A stretch of 64,000 bases of DNA from Welwitschia mirabilis (GCA_051453625.1 JBOZIK010000001.1:160534625-160598624), one strand, 5' to 3'. Numbered from the stretch's first letter, positions 49,060-61,248 are shown. Numbers and translations: made by a program. Notes: a model not told the origin generated them from the letters alone.

Positions 49060-50640
49060 CATTACAAAAGGGAACTAGTTACTAAGGATTTAATCACTTA
49101 TATACTGAGTACCATTCATGGCATCTTCATTATCATCATCACTATCTCTAGTGGTAAAGGACTAAATGATATATAAGAAAGATGATGTAGGTTGAGTTGT
49201 ATGTTGTTTTTATGTTAACCACTATAACATCTCATCATGATCGTGATAGGTTTATCTCCTCATAAAATAGTACACCTGGGGGTTAATGGATGTACCAAAG
49301 AGACTAACAATGGTGACCTTAGTGAAACTAGATACTAAGAATAGAGAAAATCTAAAAGTTAGTGCATGAAAGGGAAATGTAAGAGGTGGTGGTAATGACA
49401 AAAGACAATGTGGCAAAGGCAAACAAGGTGGTGAAGGTATAGAAGGTGGTAAAGGTGATTCTGGGGGATGGCAAATGGATAGATTACAATGAAGAATGTA
49501 AAAGATAATGCCCTCATCATTAGAGCTCTCTAACTTTGTCTGCTACTTTTCTTGAGACTATGAAGTATCTAAATCTTCTGCTTTACTTGAGTTAAAACCT
49601 ATAGTAGGAGGGATGCGTAATGACTCTTCCTTAAAATTCTCATCTAAATCAAATCAATTGGGGTCCTCATGGATTCCTAATAACCTATAAGTATCTCTTA
49701 TTCACTGGCTACAAATCTATACTTCTTCAATCTCCAAATATTTCTATCAATTGTGGCTATCATCTTTGCAATGAACATGAGATCCTTCTTCATTGATGAA
49801 GAGCTATGAATAGCTATAGATGAGATCTATGAAATTATGCCTTAGAAGGCCTCTTGCCTATTCCTATAATTAGTTGTACTTGAACATGTATCTTTCCACT
49901 AAATTATAAAAGTGGATTTTTAGGTTGAATAAGATTAATAAGTATAACTAATATTTTATCTTTTTTTAATTATTAGACTAATCAAACAAGGATGACCCAA
50001 ATTCTAACCCTTACAAAATAGAGCAATAATGTTCATGTACAATATGAAGCTAATATTAATTTTAATTCCTATAATAAGGTAGTATAGTAATAATTTATAC
50101 ATGGAATTATAGTAATTATAGCTACCTCCATGAACTAGAATATTGTAAAATATAATCAAAGTCAAAATTAATACATTATGTATCATGTCTTTTCATTTTA
50201 CATGCTCATAAAAATTCATCTTTAAATGTTGAAAAAATAATATTGTTTAACAAACATCATAAAATCTTAATAAAATGACGTGAAGATATCCTTGAAAAAT
50301 TGCATATATAACTAAGAAATCTTTGAATCATCTATGACAAGTAGGAAATTGACAAAACTAGACATGAGAAAGATAGAGATACCTCTAATTTGTATCTAAA
50401 ATATGTCACTCGTATCATCTATTTTATGAATTTTGGCATAGAGATCATAAATAATTATGTCTAGAATGCTCTATTTTAGTTGAACCATCATTTTTCAACC
50501 AATATAAGATAAGTAAGAAAGGAGTTAATCTTTCTAATTTTTTTGAAAATCAAGGGTTCTTTTTGAAATAATATAGTTTTTAGTTAATGTTTTAAACCAT
50601 TTTGCCACTGATTCATGATAAAATTATGGTTTATACTAAG
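49060..50640 (-). pseudogene. C4 extra ORF after pol (Transposase_32-like) with Pro-rich end
   Basis: Reverse-strand reading parallels C3: NILVHGGSYNYYN at about 50110-50150 matches NILVRYGNYSYYK in C3 (42403-42442). IIGIKINISFILYMNIIALF (50010-50070) matches the SLKIDLCFILCMDIITIF segment (42470-42530). A Pro-rich stretch (PPESPLPPSIPSPP) lies near 49425-49470, as in C3 43207-43252. Shared layout in two copies on opposite strands supports a real, once coding, region. Stops are frequent and no function can be assigned. Confidence 0.55.
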
Positions 50641-50643
50641 GTA

Positions 50644-50677
50644 TTTATGTTTCAATGATCTTTATGTTTCAATGATA
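50644..50677. repeat. Tandem duplication, 2 x 17 bp
   Basis: tttatgtttcaatgatc followed by tttatgtttcaatgata. Confidence 0.85.
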
Positions 50678-50845
50678 GGTTTCTTTTCTTTTGAAGTACT
50701 AAAGGGCTTTCTTTGCATAATTCTAAAAGTAAAAGACTAAAAGAACTAAACTCTAGTAGAGTATGTAAAAGAACTAAAGAAAAATAGCACCTATCAAACG
50801 AAGTAACATCTAATGTGTTGGCTATGTAGACTTCTTTCAATTCAA

Positions 50846-51246
50846 AGACATCTATGCTAAGAGATCTAGGAAAAATTAGGTTACATAGGACTCTAATGGA
50901 GACTTCTACTAAGTGGATATTGAGAATAAGGGATGGTGATCCCTTTTCTATTTAAAAAGGGTTGAAAACCTTTATTTTAAATGCATGTTTTAATTTTTAA
51001 GTTCTTCATGAAAGACATTGACTACATAAAACATATCTAAAATGATGAATTAGATGTCTATTAAATACAAATATGTCTATTAATAAGAAATTTTAACAAT
51101 TAATTCAACATTAAAAATACATCTATAAAATCAAAGATGTCTATTTTAAAAATGATATCTAATCTCCAAAGACATTTGCATACCCAAAGATGTCTACTTA
51201 AAAAACATCTATAGAATTACAGATGTCTCCAACTTAGACATCTATA
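50846..51246 (-). promoter_or_regulatory. C4 AGACATCT cluster upstream of the extra ORF
   Basis: Six exact copies of AGACATCT/AGATGTCT in about 400 bp, between the RNase H end (51450) and the extra ORF, in the same position as the C3 cluster. Confidence 0.45.
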
Positions 51247-51439
51247 AATGCAAAGACATATTTTCTACAAAATATAAACTTCTAAACCTTATATAGATAA
51301 TGTCAATATTATACTACTATAGCTTAAATAAATGATAAAATAACATGCATATAGTATACTTATCTATGTTGTAACTAATATCGTAACTCATTAACTATCA
51401 ATAATTAAAATGTTGGATTAAGATTTGAGAGCAATTACC

Positions 51440-51893
51440 TATTAACTTTTTTGACTGGATAAGGCTCAATCCCAAGTTCTTACATAGTTTTATGAACTTG
51501 TACCCACTCAATAATTTGATAAAAACATCAGTGAGCTAATCATTAGTATTAACATATTCCAATATCATGTCCTTGTTTTGTACATGCTCTTCGAAAAAAT
51601 GATGTCTAATCTCAACATGTTTAGTTATTGAATGTTGAATTAAATTCTTTAAGATGTTGAGGGTACTTTTATTGTCATAATAAATAGGAATATTCTTTAT
51701 GATTTGCTTAAAGTCCTTTAAGATTTATTTCATCTAAAGTAACTAAGCAAATCACATTCTATACTGTTACACTCTATTTCATTAGTTAAGAGAGTGGCTG
51801 CATTTTTCTTTTTGCTACTCCAAGGAACTAATTATTACACATGCAAGAAGTAATTTCCATTCTAATATCATATTTATAACCTACCCAGTTTAC
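51440..51893 (-). pseudogene. C4 RNase H, C-terminal part (left of G5)
   Basis: Reverse-strand frame begins VNWVGYKYDIRM at the G5 boundary (from D-A-D-W-A-G-Y), then IPIYYDNKSTLNILKN near 51640-51690, KHVEIRHHFFEEHVQNKDM (about 51570-51630), and LEYVNTND-stop-LTDVFIKLL near 51510-51570, the copia RNase H end. Well preserved compared with the rest of the element. Confidence 0.87.
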
Positions 51894-51898
51894 ATCAC

Positions 51899-53169
51899 TA
51901 TTGTGATGCATATTTATACAATCATCACATCATTAAGAAAATCCTGTAAATCATAAATATTTGCATAAATCACACACTAGTAATGATGATAATTAGCTTG
52001 AATGTTGTAATTCGTCAAAGGCATTAGGCAAGAATATAGGGAATTAATTTGATTAAAGATATTTTGGTATTTTGCATTTAGATAAATGATAATAAAGAAT
52101 GATGCAAGAAAACAATGGAAGATAAAGTCTAATGCAATGCTTATTATGAAATGAAAATGAAAAATACTAGGAGTAAAATATTTATTTAACTATCAAATAT
52201 TCCTATCACAAAGATCAGCCCTTAATAATCTAAATGGATTAATAAAAACCATCACTTAATCCTAACCAACATAACTTATAAGGTCCATTGAATAGAATAT
52301 AAATAATATGCAACTATTATACTATTAAATTCAAAATACAAGAACTAAGCTGCCAATTTCAACCTTAATAAATATTTTCCTTCATGATATATATTAACTA
52401 TGAAGATATCGCAAAATCATAATCAACATAAATAATAAGGTAAATGCATGTAATAAAACTAAAATAAATTTTTTATTAATGTTATACCAACATCTTGTTA
52501 TAGAGTAGTAGCACCTCAATGAAGGAGATACAACCGAATGCCAAGGAAGATTTATCTCGGTAATAATAAATAGAAATCTTGTCCTTCAATCTCTTATCAT
52601 GAGATTTTAAGATGTCAAAGAAGATAAAAGTTAGAGCAAGGTAAAGAAGATAGTTATTACAACGAACATCCTAAAAATAGAAATCCTAATAACTAGATGA
52701 AATCATAGTGGAGTTAAAGGAGGGTGTGCAATATTTTATTATAGTTAGGTGACTATTGATGCATTAGTTAAAATTAGATGTAGTTTTGTCCTATCTATTA
52801 TCTAAGAAATAATGGACAAAAGGCCATATCAAAAGGAATCTCATATTAGCTTCTAGCTCAATCCAATCAGCATCCTTACTAGCATTTTTATGTAGTTTTA
52901 TGGTACTTTCATCCAGACAATTATGGGGATAATTGGCTTTTAAGTTCTTTTGTTAATTTAATTCAGCCTCTTTAATTATCATATTCCTCCTTAAAATGTT
53001 AAGTATCAAAATTTAGTTGAAATGCCTTCAACTATATCAAATATTATACATTTTTGTGATCATTGTATTGATTCTTCATTATAATCAAAACTCCATCTAA
53101 ACCTATTTAATTATTGTACCAAAGAACTAAAAATATCGCATCAAATTCATACAATTTGGCATCATAACA
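51899..53169 (-). repeat. G5 3' LTR, 1271 bp
   Basis: Reverse strand starts tgttatgatgccaaattg and ends gcatcacaata. A purine tract ggttaagtgagagtta (53170-53185) precedes it. Confidence 0.88.
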
Positions 53170-55700
53170 TAACTCTCACTTAACCTTATTAATCTTGACA
53201 AAGTATGTGAACAACTATAATTTCAATCTCAATTAACTTAGATAAATCTTAACTTGAGAAATATCAATTAAGTTTAGAAAATCTTATGATGTAAGATAAA
53301 ATGTCAAAATTTAATAATCTAAACATATTACCTTGGTAGAGTAAGAGGCTATACTATCATCTTGTGCATTATCTAGACAATGGAGGGGACAAAAAGATCA
53401 AAAAATTGGACTAAAAATATCAATTTTCTATAAAAAAATAATCTTTAGAAAATAAACATTAGAGTACTTATAAACTACATTATTGTGTCATTTAAAAGAT
53501 TTATCACATTATGGAAATAAAAAATTTTAATGTTATACACCAAAATTATCCCAAAGATATAATCATGATAACTCAAATAAATAATGTGCATATATCAAAA
53601 ATATTGATAACTTAAAAATATATGCATAGATTAATCAATGAGTTTTTTTCTAATTACAATTCACAAAAGGGTAATACATCAATCATAATACATCAAAATC
53701 ATTTCCCTCATGGTGCTATAATAAATCTAGCTCTAACAGCCATAGGTGAAGGTGAAGAAGAAGGAAGGTGCTCTTCTTTAATAGGAAAATATGCACTAAT
53801 TCTTGCCTTAATGATCCATGGTATGTACTTTTCCTAGACTTTCACTACCTCTAGAATGTCCATGATGACATCATTATAGTCATCCTCTACTTCATCATGA
53901 TCATCCTTCACTATAACTCTATGAAGCCTTGATCAATGATCTATCAAATTCCTTGGGCTGTGTCTGTTAGGAGAGCCTGCATCTACTCTATTATAATGCT
54001 TACTACTGATCTTAAAACTTGGTGTCGCTTAGCCTCATCAAGAACTTGAATGTCCATGTCCTATAAATAATGGTAAAAGGTATATAAATGTGTAATTTAT
54101 TGCTCACCTATAGGCTTTGGGATTCTCAAAAGATAAGAAATCACAAATTAAAGGTAAGGGTATTCCAAGGTTCAAATATATCATGCCTTCACCATTTCTC
54201 TCAGTATCTCTATAGAAAAGATGGTAAATTCATTTGCTCATCCTAAAATATGTGCAAAATCTAAAGATAAGTAACTATGTAATGGTTGTCATAAAAGGAT
54301 GAGCTAATGTTGTAAATCAGCCCTCTGTGTAAGATCCTATGTGCTAGAGGTAGATGAGTTATAAGGGTTTCATCTCTCTTACTTATCACATCTGCTAAGA
54401 TGTTAAATACTATTCCATGTGTCCATGCTCCTTAATACCACTAGAAGAATGTATATGAGTACTCGCAAGGCCTTCTAGTCTTATAACTAATAAAATGTAC
54501 CCTAGGAGTAAAGATGCCTTATGTTCATGAATGGTCACTATAATCATGTCCACATGTGCCTCGATGCATTTAGTCATAGCTCCATGTGTACAATATCATA
54601 TAACTCTAGATTTCTAATGCATAATAAGTGTCATGTACATCTATTATCTAGTGAAACTATAAATCTATCAATATATTATCCAACTTTAACTCAATTATAC
54701 TCATGAAATCATTAAAATATCTCTCCACTCTAGAAGCTATAGTTTGAATCAAGTGAGAGCAGGCCTAGCAAGGAGGTGAATAAACTGGTTATGCTCTCTA
54801 GATAACAGTTAATATAATAGGATAAGCTATGTAGACTGAAGGCTCAGCCTTAACCCTAATCTAATGAGTTTGATTTGTAGTGCATGGCCTATTTAAATAG
54901 TATCCATAGTGTACATCATACAAGATAAAATCATAATCAAACTTACTAAATACATATCATAAATAACTAAAAACAACATCCATGAGTAACGTTTTTTGCA
55001 TAAAAATATCCTAAAAATATGTCCTACACTCCTTTCATAAGTGAATCAATACATCCCATATTGCATTAACATGCTTGAGAAAATAGAAAAATCATAGTTT
55101 TATCAATAATAGGTGGAGAAGTAAACCTCATCAAGATGTAAAAATAAAAGTTTCTAAATTAAAAAACTAATTTAGTAAAATGTAGATCTTATCACCTTGA
55201 TCTCTTTAACTATAAACATCATTAGGTTTTAGATAATAATGTCAGATAAAACTTATTTCAAATGTAAAATTTTAATTTTATCTTATAAAATACACAAATT
55301 TATATTTCCTACAAAATACATGTGAAAAACAAATCTATCTTTTCCAAAACTAAAAACATAAAAAACTAAATATTCTATGTAAAAACTAGAATCTAAAAGG
55401 TTGAGAAATGGGAGAAATAATCAAAATTAATTATGGAAAGAGAAACATACTCCATTTTAAAAAAAAATGAGTGAAATTAAATGATTAAAAATCAAGTCTA
55501 TTTAATGAAAGCATTAGAAAGGCTATTGGGCCATGGTGCAAAAATTTCGTTATGAGAGAATGGTTAATAATGATGTAAGAATGAAGGAAAATGAACAACA
55601 AAAAAGTGCAATAATGGTTTTATCATGTTGTTATTTCAATGGATTTTTTTTTTTTTTTTTTTGAGAATAACCCTAAGAAAAATCTTATAAAATCTCAAGT
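53170..55700 (-). pseudogene. G5-specific 3' segment with a possible third extra ORF
   Basis: About 2.5 kb that I cannot match to the 1.5-kb region of G1. On the reverse strand, a frame near 54315-54430 reads ADVISKRDETLITHLPLAHR, with the spacing of the LPYxxLITR block of Transposase_32-like proteins. It is followed by a region with Gln/Arg words (about 54000) and an acidic stretch (about 53850-53920). It could be an Athila env-like gene, a further captured ORF or an unrelated insertion. Confidence is low because only one block is recognisable. Confidence 0.3.
55639..55661. repeat. Poly-T run
   Basis: About 22 consecutive T, followed by gagaata. Nearby catcc/gatgat words (55700-55740) resemble those of the gypsy LTRs. 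It could be the A-tail of a small reverse-oriented insertion, but no body was identified. Confidence 0.6.
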
Positions 55701-56811
55701 TGTCATCCTTCCTATTTTCTAGATGATAGAGTGGATGATGGAGCTTGTAAAACAATTAAAAAAGTAAATTCTAAGCAAAGTAAGTTAGTCAAAGATAGTA
55801 CTAAATAAGCCCTTAAAAAGTGATGATTAAATTTAAAAGATGGAAAAAAAACTAAGAATCATTATAAAGCATATAAAGCAAGGATAACTCAAGGTAAAGA
55901 ATGGAGTGTCATAATATGGTAATGGAAATACATCAAGTAGAAGAAGAACTACTAAATAAAATTAGCAAATGTGTCTAAACTTAAAATGATGTAAGAGTAT
56001 TAAGTAGATGTGTTGAAACTTGAAAAGATGCTAAAAGGATAAATGGAAAAAGTTATCATCATGAACTAAAGAAACATCATCTAGTAAAATTCTAAAATAA
56101 GGTAAACTTCTATATATAAACAATGTGAGTGAAAATTAAAATAACAAGAAAAATACTAAATAATCAAATTCTAAATTTGATGATGAAAAGGTATAGAAAT
56201 AACTTTAAAATACCAAGTAAAATAACTAAGGAAAAATAAAATAAAAATGAACAATTAGGAACATGAAGAAGATAGGGTATCTACTCTAAATTCTAATATA
56301 GTAAACTCTCTTAAAAAAGTCATACAATTACTTGATTAATAATTCATGACATAATGTAAAAACTTTCATAAAGTACCACTCAAATAGGTAGTACTCATGA
56401 TGAATCTAGGTATATCTAATGCTTTCAATCAATAAGTGATAAGATCAACAACTGTTTAGAAATAGACTCACTTGCTCATAATCCAAGACATACCTAAATC
56501 ATAAAAAATAAAATGATCATGTGGGAGTACTAGATATACTAAGAGTCTAAGAAACAAGTAATGCCTCTAATGATACTAAGAATATTACTAATTTCATAGC
56601 CTCAAAGTTTTTATTATTAATCCATGATGAGGGGAGTGCAACCATACTTAAAGGAGTAAGAATCTATGAAGCATGGATAACTAACCCTTTAGTGGAGTTC
56701 CCATAGCTACCAATAATGCCAAAGGTTCCTATCATAAAAATTTATCCTAGTGTAGTGGACATCATGATGATCATGTATTTAGCACAAAAATACATAATAG
56801 ATCATGGTCAT

Positions 56812-56813
<2 letters not shown>

Positions 56814-56881
<68 letters not shown>

Positions 56882-56949
56882 NNNNNNNNNNNNNNNNNNN
56901 NNNNNNNNNNNNNNNNTCACTCTCTCACACACACACTCTCTCTTTGCTC
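56814..56949. repeat. (CT)n microsatellite with internal gap
   Basis: Pure CT repeat from 56814 to 56881, 35 N (56882-56916), then mixed CT/CA repeats to about 56949. Length uncertain because of the gap. Confidence 0.95.
56882..56916. other. Assembly gap, 35 N
   Basis: Gap inside the CT microsatellite, a typical place for assembly failure. Confidence 0.95.
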
Positions 56950-57289
56950 TTTTTTTAACTAATAAATCCCATATGCCCACAAATTCTCAAAGAGAAAGGT
57001 GAAGCAATGAGATAAAAAAAATGGAAAATACCCTAAAGAACTAAAGACCTATACTATTGAGAGATAATTACAATAACCATGGCATCTTCTTTTAAAATGA
57101 AGTTCATAGACATATGAATGTCTTAAGATTAGGTAAATCTAATCTCATCACTTTGAAATTCCCAAGTAAAATATTACTAGTCATAATAACTTTATAAAGT
57201 AAAAAATAAGATAAATTAAAGATACTCAAGTAATAGCATAATGTCCATCAATGGAATTGATTAAGAAAGAATTCAGACAATGGAAAGAG

Positions 57290-57620
57290 AGATTCCTCCT
57301 CATCAAGATGGACTCCCAAAACAAGTTCTTCTATCATGTTTAAGATTTAATTGATAGGTATCTCATAAAGTTTTAACTTTTATATATTAACTTTCTAATT
57401 TTCCCTAGTATTTAAATTAGAAATCTCAACTAAGCCATTAAAAAGTACTTTTTTCTAAAAGATAAGGATTAAACCATGTGAAAACCAATTGATAGATCAT
57501 AAGAGGTACACATGGATTTTTTCAGAGAAATTAGTTGGTAGTAGATAACATGATAATGTAACATTTTAACTCCATAAAATTCATTTACAATATCAAAGAT
57601 AAAGAGTTCATAAAATTCAT
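57290..57620 (-). pseudogene. G5 integrase C-terminal tail
   Basis: The reverse strand reads FNGLVEISNL near 57410-57440 and, further left, MIEELVLGVHLDEEESLF near 57280-57335. This parallels FNGFIKVSDL and MIEVLALEIPLNEESFF at the end of G1 pol (30815-30967). No RT or integrase core precedes it. Confidence 0.7.
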
Positions 57621-58229
57621 GGAAGAATAATCTCTTATCAAACACATGGTATAAATAATTCCAACTATAGATTTCATATAAAGATTAATATTAAGGATAT
57701 AAAAAATTAAGGGTTATATTTAGATAAAGCTTTTTAATATGACTGATTAGGTAGGCTTAGTATACTTAAAAAGCTTCTTAAGTTCCAACTCTAAGTATAC
57801 ATTATTAAGAAGATAAGGTTTTCCAAAGTTTAGAAGTCTAAGATACTCCTAGTTATCATTAGAAGAATGAGCTAAAGTAAACTTGATAGAAGATGAAAGG
57901 ATGTTACTTTGAGTGTTTTTAAGAGAATAGGATGGAGAAACATGGGTAGACTCTTTAAGTTAGATTACTATACTAGAAAGGATAGATCTATTTTTTATTA
58001 TGTTTCATTGAAATTCTATGGGTTTTCTATTATTTCTTTTCTTCTTATTAATGCTTTTGTCCTTACTTTATTACATTATTTTTATACTTTTCTTATCAAT
58101 AACTTTATCTTCTTTTTATTCATTGTACTTATTATTGTTTTATTAAATTTCACTATTATTGATTGTTGTCTAGCACTATTATGTGGATGACCATAGTGTA
58201 GGACTACACTTATTAAAAAGTTTCTTAGT
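57621..58229 (-). pseudogene. G5 protease-RT linker and deletion region
   Basis: Degenerate coding-like sequence joining the protease part to the integrase tail in about 600 bp, where G1 has about 2.5 kb (excluding C2). The exact breakpoint could not be placed by eye. The forward-strand open frame here (57909-58190) is T-rich and matches nothing. Confidence 0.45.
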
Positions 58230-59020
58230 TAATTTCATATGTTGGAATTCTTTTCAATTTATAGACTTTAATTATTGATCCTTCTAATCAAAACTATTTA
58301 TTTATGTTAAAGCATCATTCCAAATTAACTCATGTAGCATTCTTAATTTCTCTCCAACAAGATGATGTTGTATAAATAAAGTTGATTTAATTCTTTTTTC
58401 TAAGATTCCCTCATCTCTCTTATCTTTCTTAGTATGATTAAAAGCTCTAATATTGTACTTTTTTTAACCTATGTGATGCTTCATTAATTTATTCTATGTG
58501 TCTATGATGGAATGGACATTTATACAAAAGGCTCTTCCTAAAAGTAGTGGGTAACTTCCATTATATTCCACTTTAATAATAACCACATCTATAGGGTATA
58601 AGGCTTATTCTATTCATATGACTAAGTTTTTAATTATCCCATGGATTTCTTGATTAAAGTATAAGCTAATTCTAAGCTGATTTGTATAGGTTTAATTATA
58701 TTCTCTGACCCAAGTCTTTTGCATTGGGGAATAAGCATGATGTTTACTCTTACTCCTATGTCAATTAAAGCATGATGTTTACTCTTACTCCTATGTTAAT
58801 TAAAGATTTTCTACTTTTCTTATTTCCTTCCAAAGTAATACTCACTATTGCTACTCCATGGTCTTTAAATTTAGGATACTTTTGCATGACCAAGTTGGAG
58901 ATATATTATGCAAGAAAGACTTTACTAGGAATAGTACATTTTTGTTTGCTTATAACTAGGTCTTTTCACAACTTAGCATACTTAGGATTTTCTTGTAAGA
59001 GTTCCATAAGGATAATTTGA
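58230..59020 (-). pseudogene. G5 aspartic protease pseudogene
   Basis: Reverse-strand counterpart of G1 17380-17960. The LIDIG active-site segment lies near 58735-58810 and is present twice because of a 35-bp tandem duplication (58734-58803) that shifts the frame. Downstream pieces LFIQHH and MLHEL (about 58330-58400) match LFLQHP and MLHDP in G1 (17856-17910). Confidence 0.75.
58734..58803 (-). repeat. Tandem duplication, 2 x 35 bp, in protease active site
   Basis: Two nearly identical units (58734-58768 and 58769-58803), each containing agcatgatgtttactcttac on the forward strand. 35 is not a multiple of three, so the duplication breaks the protease frame at its catalytic motif. Confidence 0.9.
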
Positions 59021-60870
59021 TACTAACAACTTGTATTAATGCTTTTATGTATTTATCATAGATATGATTTGTGTTTAGTCTATAAATCCAAGGGGTAGCT
59101 AGTCTTTTCTTTTATTTTTCATGAAGGATTATCTAAAGTTGAAAGGAAGTTATGTGTTTCTAAAATTTTTATATCATTCTATTTCTCATATTATTCATTA
59201 TTTTTGGAAGCTAAAGTCTCATGGATAAGTGGTATTATATCATTTCAACTTTTACTTAGAGCATCTCAATCTCTTTTCACTTCATTTAAGTTTGAAAAAG
59301 GTTGAGATGTAAGGAATCCTTATGATCTTTGATTGGCTAACATTATTTGTTGAAGGCATTAACTAAGTTTTTAATGCTTCTATTTTTGTTTTTAATGGTT
59401 ATGTTGGTCCTTTCTTACACTTTTATTAATTTTTCTATTTATTTTATAACTAAGTCACTCTAATTTTTTTTAAAATTTGAAGATCTTAGTTGGAAATTGG
59501 AGTTATTTGGTTGAAAGTTTGAATTCTTAAATCTACTCTCAAAATGTTTCTAGTTTGATTATATACTTATTCTTTATTAATATTACATTTGGTTTTGAAA
59601 GTTTATAGGCCTTAGGTTAAATGCATGTACATTTTTAAACATTTTCTCTTTACATGTTGGCAACAAAGGACATTCTTTTATAGAATTAGAGTTATCTTCA
59701 CATAAATTACAAGTTGAAATTACATTGATTTCATTGGTTAATTTTGCATCAATAATCATTTGAGTTTATTTCTCCAAAGTAGCTATAAAATTCTTAATCA
59801 CATTAATTTAATTATTTGTTCTTCCTCCTTATAATGTTTTATTTATTTTAAGTCTTTTATGATTTATCCTATGGTTTGATTTTCTTTAGAAGTTGATTTT
59901 AGTAAAGTTTGTCATATCTTAACTAGGTCTTTCAACAACTTCCATGCATTATTTGAAGTTAATTTTAAGAAGTTACCATTATAAGAAAAATCTACAAGTT
60001 GTTTTATTTGACTATTCAATTCATTTTAAAAATAATCTATTAATTCTGCTTTAGCAAATTCATCAATAGTATTGGAATGAACAACTATAATAAATTACTT
60101 ATAATTTTTGGCATAATATTCACGTGATTATTATTGAAAGTTAGTAACTCCTTTCCTTGTTTTTCTTATGGTGTTTTCACTCATAAATAATTTAATGAAG
60201 GCTTCTTGCACTTAACTCCAAGTTTTAAGACTTTTATAAAGAATGATTCTAAACCAAAGTTTTTCTTTTTCTCTTAGTATGATAGGAAAGATGATCATGT
60301 AAGTTCTACTACTAACTCATTTTTTCCATTTCTTTAGATAACCACAAATTATTCTATATTGATCAAATGTTGAAATGGATTTTTATTACATTCTCCAAAA
60401 AATTTGGATAAGCATTTAAGTTTCTTAGTTCTACATCATCACTAGGTGAAAAATCAAAAGGTTTTACATTTCACATTTTACGTTGGCTATTAGATATTTA
60501 AGTGTAACACTTGTATTTGCATTTGTATTTATAATAGAAGTTCTTATCATCACTGGAGTATTAAAAAACACTACTTGTTTTTATTTTTGCATTTAATTTG
60601 ACATAAATGAAATAAAACTATTTACTTCTACATTATCATTTGTAAAATTTTCTTCTGATTTTGAAATAATGAAAGTGAAAAAATATTCTTGTTTAATTCT
60701 TAGAATTTATTATATACCTAGTGTATACATACCTAGATTTTATTCATAGTCAATGAATCCTTCTTTAATGTTTTCCTTGATTAGCATCTGGTCCATTTAA
60801 TACTTTATCTTTTTACCTAAATTTATCATGTTCCTACATACTCATAAACATATCTGCATAATTATCATCT
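59021..60870 (-). pseudogene. G5 gag pseudogene
   Basis: The reverse strand shows a zinc knuckle CNLCEDNSNSIKECP (59680-59730; the His position is Asn) followed by LLPTCKEKMFKN, matching G1 16504-16583. Further right, VTNFQQ-like sequence near 60125-60150 matches the NFQQ block of G1 gag (16060-16085). Stops are abundant. Confidence 0.7.
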
Positions 60871-61113
60871 CATCATCATTTGAATGATATACTGAATGAC
60901 TACTTACATAAAAAACAAAAAATAAAAATAGAGAAAATAGAGTCACATAAAAACCAAAGATAGAAATAAAACTAGTAGTCATACCCCTAAGTCATCTAGA
61001 TGATAAAGGAGATGATATCAACTTATTAATAGAAAAAACCAGTTTCTATGTAATAGAATTCCTAGTTTTATGGATTGTCATCCATCAGATATCATCTTGA
61101 TGATGAAGAAGAT

Positions 61114-61166
<53 letters not shown>

Positions 61167-61248
61167 AATATAAAACTATATCAAATAAATAATTTGAATC
61201 AAAACTCAAACTACTTATCTAGGTAATAACAATCTTCTAATTCCTTAT
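60871..61248 (-). other. G5 leader
   Basis: Non-coding leader between gag and the primer site. It matches 9942-10300 (aaaaatagagaaaatag; tgataaaggagatgatatca). Contains hairpin-like catc/gatg words and an AT microsatellite. Confidence 0.65.
61117..61161. repeat. (AT)n microsatellite
   Basis: About 22 AT units within the G5 leader. Confidence 0.97.

Larger units (their letters stand above)
55701..57289 (-). other. G5 non-coding region conserved with G1
   Basis: Reverse-strand 57000-57289 and 56300-56850 follow G1 31090-31200 and 31310-31700 in the same order (shared words such as agctatgggaactcca and ccctcatcatgga). A CT/GA microsatellite with a gap lies between the two blocks and is absent from G1. 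Confidence 0.6.

Noticed and set aside
57909-58190. 93-codon open frame with a hydrophobic, membrane-like composition
   Set aside because: It is antisense to the G5 pol linker and T-rich, which gives Phe/Leu/Ile runs by composition alone. No start context or homologue recognised.
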